Shown in pieces: positions 15,561 through 25,059 of a stretch of 64,000 nucleotides of DNA. The notes below the pieces were generated by a model, which had not been told where the DNA came from, did not search any database, and saw only the letters and a program-made list of their open reading frames with translations. The stretch comes from Microbacterium sp. 5K110. Lineage in GTDB: Bacteria; Actinomycetota; Actinomycetes; Actinomycetales; Microbacteriaceae. How positions within the stretch are numbered: position 1 is the first letter of the stretch; each line of letters opens with the position of its first letter. A program made the position numbers and the translations under genes. The stretch lies in contig NZ_VBUM01000002.1 in NCBI RefSeq assembly GCF_005774735.1, positions 1-64,000 on the forward strand, written 5' to 3'.

Positions 15561-16553
15561 ATGGCGAACGAGTTCACCTTCCGGATCTCGACCACCCGGT
15601 TCGACGAGGACTACTCGCCGTCCGACAGCTCTCGGGCCACGACGAACTTCGCCAATCTGGCGCGCGGCGAGGCCCGGCAGGAGAACCTCCGCAACGCGCT
15701 GACGATGATCGACCGCCGGTTCAACGACCTCGCGCGGTGGGACAACCCGGACGGCAACCGCTACACCGTCGAGCTCGACATCGTCTCGGTCGACCTGGAG
15801 TTCGCCGAGGCGGGCGAGGCCCAGCGGTTCCCGCTCCTCGAGGTGCTCGACGTGCAGGTCGTCGACCGGGCGACCGGAAAGCGCCTCCCGGGGATCGTCG
15901 GCAACAACTTCTCGTCGTACCTCCGCGACTTCGACTTCAGCGTGCTGCTGCCCGCGGTCAACGCGGACGCGACGACCTTCACGGTGCCCGAGGACTTCGG
16001 CACCCTCCACGGCGCCCTCTTCCAGCACTTCCTCGAGTCCGAGGCCTATCGCGAGCGCTTCGCGCTGTCGCCCGTGATCTGCATCAGTGTCTCGACGAGC
16101 AAGACCTACCGTCGCACCGACAACGTCCACCCCGTCCTCGGCGTCGAGTACGCGCAGAACGAGTACTCCCTCACCGACGAGTACTTCGGCAAGATGGGAC
16201 TCCAGGTGCGCTACTTCCTGCCCGAGGGCAGCGTCGCGCCCCTCGCGTTCTACTTCCAGGGCGACCTCCTCAACGACTACAGCAACCTGCAGCTCATCGG
16301 CACGATCAGCACCATGGAATCGTTCCAGAAGATCTATCGGCCCGAGCTGTACAACGCCAACTCGGCCGCGGCGAACATCTACCGCCCGACCCTCGAGAAC
16401 CACGACTTCTCGCGGACTCGCGTCGAGTATGACCGCGAGGAGCGCTCGCGACTCGCCGTGACGCAGGGCAAGTACGCCGAGGAGCACTTCATCGCGCCGC
16501 ACGGAGACCTCCTCGCCCGTTGGGCCGGCCTCTCCCCCGCTCTCGTCCGCTGA
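15561..16553 (+). CDS. mesX: MesX, DUF1852 accessory protein of folate-independent methionine synthase
   Basis: A 330-residue DUF1852 protein, with the typical start FTFRISTTRFDEDYSPSDSSRATTNFANLARG (only its first residues are needed to recognise it). DUF1852 genes are nearly always next to a MetE C-terminal-domain protein. They have been described as MesX, which is required for MesD-type methionine synthesis without a folate methyl donor. The chemistry of MesX is not established. No catalytic motif is obvious to me. A CAGGAG ribosome-binding site (15548-15553) precedes the ATG by 7 bases. mesD starts 18 bases after its stop, so the two are one operon under the divergent LysR gene. Confidence 0.85.
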   Translation: MANEFTFRISTTRFDEDYSPSDSSRATTNFANLARGEARQENLRNALTMIDRRFNDLARWDNPDGNRYTVELDIVSVDLEFAEAGEAQRFPLLEVLDVQVVDRATGKRLPGIVGNNFSSYLRDFDFSVLLPAVNADATTFTVPEDFGTLHGALFQHFLESEAYRERFALSPVICISVSTSKTYRRTDNVHPVLGVEYAQNEYSLTDEYFGKMGLQVRYFLPEGSVAPLAFYFQGDLLNDYSNLQLIGTISTMESFQKIYRPELYNANSAAANIYRPTLENHDFSRTRVEYDREERSRLAVTQGKYAEEHFIAPHGDLLARWAGLSPALVR

Positions 16554-16571
16554 TCCCCGGGACCCCCACAC

Positions 16572-17609
16572 ATGAACACACTTCTGCCCACCGCCGTCGT
16601 CGGCAGCCTGCCCAAGCCCTCGTGGCTCGCGGAACCCGAGAAGCTCTGGTCACCGTGGGCACTCGAGGGCGACGCTCTCGTCGAGGGCCAGCAGGACGCC
16701 TTGCGCGCGGCCGTCCACGAGCAGCACCGGCGCGGCATCGACATCGTCAGTGACGGCGAGCAGACCCGTCAGCACTTCGTCACGACGTTCATCGAGCACC
16801 TCAGCGGTGTCGACTTCGAGAACCGCGAGACGGTTCGCATCCGCAACCGGTACGACGCGAGCGTGCCCACCGTCGTCGGCGCCGTCGAGCGCGAGAAGCC
16901 CGTCTTCGTTCAGGATGCCGCGTTCCTCCGGTCCCAAACCGACCAGCCCATCAAGTGGGCCCTCCCCGGCCCCATGACGATGATCGACACGCTCGCCGAC
17001 CGGTACTACGGCAGTCGCGAGAAGCTCGCGTGGGAGTTCGCCGGCATCCTGAACCAGGAGGCGCGCGAACTCGAAGCGGCGGGGGTCGATGTCATCCAGT
17101 TCGACGAGCCCGCGTTCAACGTGTTCTTCGACGATGTGCGGGACTGGGGCATGGCGACCCTGGAACGGGCCGTCGAGGGCCTCCGCGCCGAGACCGCTGT
17201 GCACATCTGCTACGGCTACGGGATCAAGGCGAACACCGACTGGAAGGCGACGCTCGGGCCCGAGTGGCGGCAGTACGAAGAGTCGTTCCCGCTGCTGCAG
17301 CAGTCGAGCATCGACATCGTGTCGCTCGAGTCCCACAACTCCCGGATCCCGATGCAGATCATCGAATTGATCCGCGGCAAGAAGGTCATGCTCGGGGCCG
17401 TGGACGTGGCCACCCACGACATCGAGACCCCCGACGAGGTGGCGGACACGCTGCGGAAGGCGCTGCAATACGTCGATGCCGACAAGCTCATCCCGAGCTC
17501 GAACTGCGGAATGGCGCCGCTGCCCCGGGACGTGGCCCTCGCGAAACTGAGCGCGCTGAGCGCCGGTGCGGCGATCCTGCGCGAGGAGCTCACGGGCGCG
17601 CTGGTCTGA
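16572..17609 (+). CDS. mesD: MesD-type methionine synthase (MetE C-terminal domain only)
   Basis: A 345-residue protein equal to the catalytic C-terminal barrel of cobalamin-independent methionine synthase. It lacks the N-terminal half of MetE (about 750 residues), which helps bind polyglutamyl folate. The zinc ligands are present: His211 and Cys213 in HICYG, Glu253 in LESHN and Cys312 in SSNCGM. The homocysteine-binding region includes SDGEQ (60-64) and QFDEPAF. Its partner DUF1852 gene marks it as the MesD type, which does not use methyl-tetrahydrofolate. The methyl donor is unknown. A hairpin terminator follows. Confidence 0.85.
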   Translation: MNTLLPTAVVGSLPKPSWLAEPEKLWSPWALEGDALVEGQQDALRAAVHEQHRRGIDIVSDGEQTRQHFVTTFIEHLSGVDFENRETVRIRNRYDASVPTVVGAVEREKPVFVQDAAFLRSQTDQPIKWALPGPMTMIDTLADRYYGSREKLAWEFAGILNQEARELEAAGVDVIQFDEPAFNVFFDDVRDWGMATLERAVEGLRAETAVHICYGYGIKANTDWKATLGPEWRQYEESFPLLQQSSIDIVSLESHNSRIPMQIIELIRGKKVMLGAVDVATHDIETPDEVADTLRKALQYVDADKLIPSSNCGMAPLPRDVALAKLSALSAGAAILREELTGALV

Positions 17610-17615
17610 AACGCC

Positions 17616-17645
17616 GAAGGGCCGCTCCGGTGGGGGCGGCCCTTC
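17616..17645. terminator. Terminator between mesD and rsfS
   Basis: Perfect 10-base arms GAAGGGCCGC (17616-17625) and GCGGCCCTTC (17636-17645). It lies between convergent genes and probably ends both transcripts. Confidence 0.75.
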
Positions 17646-17658
17646 GATGCGTCTCGGC

Positions 17659-18036
17659 TCAGTCGGCGGATGCCGGGGTCGGAAGCTCCAGCGGAACGAC
17701 GGGGCAGTCCTTCCACAGGCGCTCGAGGCCGTAGTAGACGCGCTCCTGCTCGTGGAAGACGTGCACCACGAGGTCACCGAAGTCCAGCAGGATCCAGCGC
17801 GATTCCTGACGGCCCTCACGGCGGAGGCGCTTGTGGCCCGCTTCGAGGAGCTTCTCTTCGACCTCGTCGGCGATGGCGGCGACGTTGCGCTCGTTGCGTC
17901 CCGTCACGAGGAGGAAGATGTCGACGAGCGGCAGCGGCTCGGACACGTCGAGGGCGACCAGGTCTTCACCCGCCTTCGAGTCGGCGGCGATGGCGGCGAT
18001 ACGCGCCATCTCGATTCCGTTGGCGCTGGCGGTCAT
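17659..18036 (-). CDS. rsfS: Ribosome silencing factor RsfS
   Basis: RsfS binds ribosomal protein L14 and stops subunit joining when nutrients are short. The 125-residue length and core match: LVALDVSEPLPLVDIFLLVTGRNERNVAAIADEVEEKL, then the segment ESRWILLDFGDLVVHVFHEQERVYYGLERLW, which is the most conserved part. It is the last gene of the obgE-proBA-nadD cluster. Its start overlaps the stop of the upstream unknown membrane protein by four bases (ATGA). The nadD-x-rsfS order is common in actinobacteria. Confidence 0.93.
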   Translation of the reverse strand: MTASANGIEMARIAAIAADSKAGEDLVALDVSEPLPLVDIFLLVTGRNERNVAAIADEVEEKLLEAGHKRLRREGRQESRWILLDFGDLVVHVFHEQERVYYGLERLWKDCPVVPLELPTPASAD

Positions 18037-19325
18037 CCGAAGACTCCTGTCGTGAAGGCGAGGACCAGCGCGACGGCGACCGCGACGGCGAGGGCGCCGG
18101 TGGTGATGATGAGACCGATGACGAGCTTGCTGCCCTTCTCGGGTGCCGGTGGCCGGATGATCTCCCCGGGTTGCTTGACGGTGCTGATCGCGGCACTGGC
18201 GGCGATCGGCGTCGGGGACGATGCCGGCGGCAGCTCCCCGTCCAGAAGCACGGCGTCGACGTCGCGACCGTCCGTGGTGCCGGGAGCGTGTCCGGCCGAG
18301 CCGAGTCCCTCGGGGAGTTCGAACGTGCCGGTGATGAGCACCTCGCCCGTCGATGTCACGGGGCCGACGAGCGGCACGCCCGAGGGGGTCTGCGACAGGA
18401 TCAGGGCGTTCGGCGTCGACACCGAACCGGTGGAGGGGCCACGGGCGATGAGCTGGTCGAAGGACGGCGGGAGCGAGATCTCGGGTGTCTGGCCGGCGAG
18501 GAGGTCGGACCCGAGGGCCGGGTTCACGGTGGACACCGGGGCGTCCTCATCGCCTCCCGCGGAGGGCTCCGGTGCCACGGGGGTCTCTTCCGCGGCTGCG
18601 GGGCGGAAGATCGCTGGGAGCGAGTCCTTCTCGCGTTCGTCCGCGTGGTCGGCCGCGGTGGACGGCGTCTCATCGGGCGAGGCCGAATCCGCTGTGGCGA
18701 CGGCGACGGCGTGCTCCGTGGCGGGCTCTTCGTCCGCGGGTGCCTCAGCCGTCGATGCCGCCGACAGCGGCGCCGGGAGGCCGGGCTGCAGATCGGGCGA
18801 GATGATCGGCACGGACGCGGTGCGGATGCGCTCCTGCGCGCGGGCCTGGCGGCGGGTCAGGCCGGTCACACCGAGGTCGCCGGGGTCGGACGCGGGCGCG
18901 AAGGATGCGGGAACGATGGGGTGTTCCGTCACGACGGGGGCGGTGGCATCCGTCGATTCCGGCGCCGCGGGAGCGACCTCGTCCGAGGATGGCTCGTCCT
19001 CGTCCGCTGCGGCGGGGGCGGCCTCGGTCTTGTCGGCCCTTCCTCGACCGAACAGTCCGCCGAGCACGCCGCCCTTCTTCGCCGGCGCCTCGGGAGCCCG
19101 CTGCGGCTCGACGACGGGCTCTTCGGCCGATGCTTCCTCGATCGTGGCGTCGCCGGAGGGCGAGGGGATCTGGGCGTCGACCGGCGCGGACTCCGGCTCG
19201 GCGGGCGCCTCCGGTGCCGGCTCGTCGAGCTGCGGCGTGATGATCGGCGTCGCGCCGGTGTTGCGGAGTTCGCGCAGCTGACGCCGCGTCAGCGGCGGGG
19301 TCTCGGGGTTCTCGGATGTGCTCAT
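18033..19325 (-). CDS. Unknown Pro/Ala/Glu-rich single-pass membrane protein
   Basis: I do not recognise the family. The 430-residue protein is mostly low-complexity and acidic (Ala, Pro, Glu), and has one C-terminal transmembrane helix near residues 400-427 ([20 protein letters not shown]). Two copies of one motif stand out: [20 protein letters not shown] at residues 12-31 and [20 protein letters not shown] at 156-175. A short Gly/Lys segment ([18 protein letters not shown]) lies near 82-99. It overlaps nadD and rsfS by four bases on each side, so it is co-translated with both. It is probably a tail-anchored cytoplasmic protein. Confidence 0.75.
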   Translation of the reverse strand: MSTSENPETPPLTRRQLRELRNTGATPIITPQLDEPAPEAPAEPESAPVDAQIPSPSGDATIEEASAEEPVVEPQRAPEAPAKKGGVLGGLFGRGRADKTEAAPAAADEDEPSSDEVAPAAPESTDATAPVVTEHPIVPASFAPASDPGDLGVTGLTRRQARAQERIRTASVPIISPDLQPGLPAPLSAASTAEAPADEEPATEHAVAVATADSASPDETPSTAADHADEREKDSLPAIFRPAAAEETPVAPEPSAGGDEDAPVSTVNPALGSDLLAGQTPEISLPPSFDQLIARGPSTGSVSTPNALILSQTPSGVPLVGPVTSTGEVLITGTFELPEGLGSAGHAPGTTDGRDVDAVLLDGELPPASSPTPIAASAAISTVKQPGEIIRPPAPEKGSKLVIGLIITTGALAVAVAVALVLAFTTGVFG

Positions 19326-19918
19326 GCAGGGCTCCGGTAGAGGTGATGCTTCGCGATGTACTGCACGACACCGTCGGGCACGAGGTACCACACCGGGTGG
19401 CCTCGGCGCACGCGGGCGCGACAGTCTGTGGACGAGATGGACAGCGCCGGGATCTCGAGTTGGCTGACGTCGTCGGTGGGCAGTCCCTCGGTCGTCAGCA
19501 CGTGCCCGGGACGGGACACGGCGACGAAATGGGCGAGGTCCCACAGCTCCTGGTGATTGCGCCATCCGAGGATCTGCGCGACGGCGTCGGCACCGCTGAT
19601 GAAGAACAGATCGGCGCCGGGGCGCTCGCGCTTCAGATCCCGCAAGGTGTCGATCGTGTAGGTGGGGCCAGCGCGATCGATGTCGACACGGCTCACCGTG
19701 AACTGCGGATTGGAAGCGGTCGCGATGACCGTCATCAGGTAGCGGTGTTCGCTCTCGGTGACGTCCGCCTTCTGCCACGGTCGCCCCGTCGGCACGAAGA
19801 TGACCTCATCGAGATCGAACGACTGCGCGACCTCGCTCGCGGCGACCAGGTGACCGTGGTGGATGGGATCGAACGTCCCACCCATGACCCCGATGCGAGG
19901 GGTTCGCGTCACCGACAT
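19322..19918 (-). CDS. nadD: Nicotinate-nucleotide adenylyltransferase
   Basis: NadD adenylates nicotinate mononucleotide to deamido-NAD in the final steps of NAD synthesis. The 198-residue protein has the nucleotidyltransferase motif [12 protein letters not shown] near residues 13-24, and the [13 protein letters not shown] segment near the C-terminus. The length is normal. It is in a minus-strand cluster and overlaps the next gene by four bases. A GAGG stretch precedes the ATG, but no promoter is obvious. Confidence 0.95.
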   Translation of the reverse strand: MSVTRTPRIGVMGGTFDPIHHGHLVAASEVAQSFDLDEVIFVPTGRPWQKADVTESEHRYLMTVIATASNPQFTVSRVDIDRAGPTYTIDTLRDLKRERPGADLFFISGADAVAQILGWRNHQELWDLAHFVAVSRPGHVLTTEGLPTDDVSQLEIPALSISSTDCRARVRRGHPVWYLVPDGVVQYIAKHHLYRSPA

Positions 19919-19928
19919 ATGGTGGGCC

Positions 19929-20153
19929 TCAGTGGCCGTGCGCCTCGGGAGTGGGCGTCCCGTTCTTGCGCGCGTAGGCCTCGGCCTTGTGCGCGTGACG
20001 GTTCGAGACGTTGCGGTACGACAGGGTGACCAGGCTCAGCGAGATGAACACGACGAACGCCACCGCGCCGATCCAGAGGGTCTCGGCCTGAACGTTGCCG
20101 CCGTGGTGTGCGCCTTCTTCAGCGGCGTGGGCGATCAGCGAGGCGAAAGTCAT
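19929..20153 (-). CDS. Small single-pass membrane protein, function unknown
   Basis: A 74-residue protein with one transmembrane helix ([24 protein letters not shown]). It is flanked by a His-rich N-terminus ([11 protein letters not shown]) and a His/Lys-rich C-terminus ([12 protein letters not shown], then EAHGH). It sits between proA and nadD in the same direction. A GGAG site precedes the ATG. The histidines at both ends suggest metal or pH sensing, but this is only a guess. Confidence 0.7.
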   Translation of the reverse strand: MTFASLIAHAAEEGAHHGGNVQAETLWIGAVAFVVFISLSLVTLSYRNVSNRHAHKAEAYARKNGTPTPEAHGH

Positions 20154-20202
20154 CAGTGCTCCGTTCGAGAATTCTGCGCGAGGCGCAGATCCATTTTAGC
20201 GG

Positions 20203-21462
20203 TCAGGCCCGGACCTGGCCGTCGCCGCGCCCGAGCCACTTGGTGCTGGTGAGTTCGGCGAGCCCCATGGGGCCGCGGGCGTGCAGTTTCTGGGTCGAGA
20301 TCCCGACCTCGGCACCGAAGCCGAATTCGCCACCGTCGGTGAAGCGCGTCGACGCGTTCACGAGCACGACGGCCGAATCCACCTCGGCCAGGAATCGCGC
20401 TGCGGATGCCGCGTCGTCGGTGATGATCGATTCGGTGTGGTGCGTCGAGTACCGGCGGATGTGCTCGAGAGCGCCGTCGAGATCGTCGACCACGCGCACG
20501 GCGAGGTCGAGGCTGAGGTACTCGGTCGCCCAGTCCTCTTCCGTGGCCGCGACGATCCGCGGGTCGTAGCCCGCCGCCGTCTCGTCTCCATGAACGCGCA
20601 CCCCTGCGGTGGCGAGCGAGTCGAGGAGGTCGGGCAGGAGCCGGTCGGCCGCGTCCCGGTGCACGAGCACCGTCTCGACGGCGTTGCAGACGCTCGGACG
20701 CTGGGTCTTGGCGTTCAGCACGATGTCGCGCGCCCAGTCGGCCCGCGCCGTGGCATCCAGGTAGACGTGCACGACACCGGCGCCGGTCTCGATGACGGGC
20801 ACGGTGGACTCGGTCACGACCGTTTCGATGAGCCCGGCGCTCCCGCGAGGAACGAGGACGTCGACCAGGCCGCGCGCGTTCATGAGGGCGCGGGCGCCCG
20901 CACGTCCGAATTCGTCCACGGTCTGGATCGCCTCGGGCGAGACGCCGCGGCTCTTCAGCGCGCCGCGCATGACCTCGACGAGCGCCGCGTTGGAGCTCTG
21001 GGCGGCGGACCCTCCGCGCAGCACCACCGCATTGCCCGAGCGGAGGGCGAGGGCGGCGATATCGACCGTGACGTTGGGGCGTGCCTCGTAGATCGAGCCG
21101 ACGACGCCGAACGGCACGGCGACCTTCTCGAGCGCGAGACCGTTCGCCAGCGTGCGGCGGTCGAGCACGCGGCCGACCGGGTCGGGAAGCTCAGCGACGT
21201 CGCGGACCGCGGCGGCCAGAGACGCCACCCGCTCGGCGTCCAGGCGCAGTCGGTCGAGCAGGGCGTCGCCGATGTCGGCATCCCGGCCACGGTCGAGATC
21301 CTCGGCGTTGGCCGCGACGATGTCGTCGGTGGCGGCGTCGATCGCGTCGGCGATCGCGCGCAGCATCGCCGTCTTGGCTGCGGAGTCGAGGAGTCCGACC
21401 TGACGGGCGGCGTCCTTCGCCAGACGCAGGCGATCGTCGACCGAGACGGCGGTGAGGGTCAT
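20203..21462 (-). CDS. proA: Glutamate-5-semialdehyde dehydrogenase (gamma-glutamyl phosphate reductase)
   Basis: ProA reduces gamma-glutamyl phosphate to glutamate semialdehyde in proline synthesis. The 419-residue protein has the aldehyde dehydrogenase fold, with the catalytic Cys in KTQRPSVCNAVETVLVH and the segment LALRSGNAVVLRGGSAA. It follows proB. The ATG lies 6 bases after a TAGACT box at 21469-21474, and that box is inside the last codons of proB. So proA can be made from its own leaderless promoter as well as by read-through. Confidence 0.95.
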   Translation of the reverse strand: MTLTAVSVDDRLRLAKDAARQVGLLDSAAKTAMLRAIADAIDAATDDIVAANAEDLDRGRDADIGDALLDRLRLDAERVASLAAAVRDVAELPDPVGRVLDRRTLANGLALEKVAVPFGVVGSIYEARPNVTVDIAALALRSGNAVVLRGGSAAQSSNAALVEVMRGALKSRGVSPEAIQTVDEFGRAGARALMNARGLVDVLVPRGSAGLIETVVTESTVPVIETGAGVVHVYLDATARADWARDIVLNAKTQRPSVCNAVETVLVHRDAADRLLPDLLDSLATAGVRVHGDETAAGYDPRIVAATEEDWATEYLSLDLAVRVVDDLDGALEHIRRYSTHHTESIITDDAASAARFLAEVDSAVVLVNASTRFTDGGEFGFGAEVGISTQKLHARGPMGLAELTSTKWLGRGDGQVRA

Positions 21463-21466
21463 CGTG

Positions 21467-24164
<2,698 letters not shown>

Positions 24165-24182
24165 CTCTGCGTCTCCTGGCTC

Positions 24183-24491
24183 TTACTTGATGCCGGTGAT
24201 CTTGACGCGCGTGAGGTCCTGACGGTGGCCCTGGCGCTTCTTGTAGCCGGTCTTGTTCTTGAACTTCTGGATCACGATCTTCGGACCGCGCTCCTCGCCG
24301 AGCACCTCGGCCGTGACCGAGACCTTCGCGAGCTTGTCGGCGTCGGTCGTGACCGCGTCGCCGTCGACGAACAGGACGGCGGGCAGCTGGATGCTCTCGC
24401 CGATCTTCGCCTTCTGGCGGTCGAGCACAACGATCGTGCCGACCTGGACCTTCTCCTGGCGGCCGCCGGCGCGCACAACTGCGTAAACCAC
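24183..24491 (-). CDS. rplU: 50S ribosomal protein L21
   Basis: L21 binds 23S rRNA in the large subunit. The 102-residue product from GTG at 24491 ([20 protein letters not shown]) has the normal family length. A longer open frame upstream would add about 43 residues with no homology and is rejected. The C-terminus has the typical [18 protein letters not shown]. The gene has a leader of about 140 bases after a good promoter. A leader of this kind may hold an autoregulatory site. Confidence 0.97.
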   Translation of the reverse strand: MVYAVVRAGGRQEKVQVGTIVVLDRQKAKIGESIQLPAVLFVDGDAVTTDADKLAKVSVTAEVLGEERGPKIVIQKFKNKTGYKKRQGHRQDLTRVKITGIK

Positions 24492-24665
24492 TTCACACCT
24501 GTTTCGTTCGGGAGCGCACGGCTCCGGTTTGTCTGATGACGTCGGGAGGGCTTCACGCCCTGAGTCTCGGTGCGATCTGCCGGCCGAAGCCCGCGGGGTC
24601 TCGCGCCAACGCGCGGACACGACGCACCAAAGGACGAGTTTAGCTCACCGGGCGGCATCCGGCAA
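24492..24665 (-). promoter_or_regulatory. rplU promoter and long leader
   Basis: A -35 box TTGCCG (24660-24665) and a -10 box TAAACT (24637-24642) are 17 bases apart on the minus strand. The transcript would have a leader of about 140 bases before the GTG. The leader contains a GGAGC/GCTCC hairpin close to the gene. L21 leaders are known to be autoregulatory in some bacteria. Whether this one is cannot be judged. Confidence 0.6.
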
Positions 24666-24690
24666 AAGCATCGGGGGTGCGTGTCGGCCG

Positions 24691-24696
24691 TAGGAT
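24691..24696 (+). promoter_or_regulatory. Leaderless -10 box of the DUF4031 gene
   Basis: TAGGAT, then CACGGA, then GTG at 24703. Confidence 0.5.
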
Positions 24697-24702
24697 CACG
24701 GA

Positions 24703-24984
24703 GTGGCGATTCTCATCGACGACCCGCAGTGGCCTGCGCACGGGCGACTCTGGGCGCACCTCGTGAGCGACGCCAGCATCGACGAGTTGCACGCCTTCGC
24801 CGCCGCCGCGGGGATTCCTCGCCGCGCTTTCGATCTGGACCACTACGACGTGCCCGATGAGCGCCACGCCGACCTCGTCGCCGCGGGCGCCGAGCACGTC
24901 GGGGGACGTGAACTCGTCCGCCGCTTGCGCGCGTCCGGTCTGCGGATCACCGCCCGCGAGCGCCGGGCCCGCGCGGAGGCGTGA
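24703..24984 (+). CDS. DUF4031 domain-containing protein
   Basis: A 93-residue protein matching DUF4031, a small actinobacterial domain of unknown function. Landmarks are ILIDDPQWPAHGRLWAHLVSD at the N-terminus, then LHAFAAAAGIPRRAFDLDHYDVP. The many conserved Asp, His and Arg residues suggest an enzyme or nucleic acid contact, but nothing is proven. The GTG start at 24703 is supported by the -10 box 6 bases upstream. The stop codon lies inside the left arm of the palindrome that follows, and the gene is convergent with RNase E. Confidence 0.8.
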   Translation: MAILIDDPQWPAHGRLWAHLVSDASIDELHAFAAAAGIPRRAFDLDHYDVPDERHADLVAAGAEHVGGRELVRRLRASGLRITARERRARAEA

Positions 24985-25041
24985 GGGGTCAAGAATTGTC
25001 GCCTGACCGCGTCTGAAGCGACAGATCTTGACCCCTCACGC
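24979..25041. repeat. Nested intergenic palindrome (element B1)
   Basis: The outer arms are perfect over 16 bases (24979-24994 and 25026-25041), built from GCGTGAGGGGTCAAGA and its complement. The inner arms are TGTCGC (24997-25002) and GCGACA (25018-25023). The left arm covers the DUF4031 stop codon. It is related to the palindrome at 55737-55795 and may end both convergent transcripts. Confidence 0.75.
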
Positions 25042-25059
25042 GCGGGTGGCCTGGGGGAC

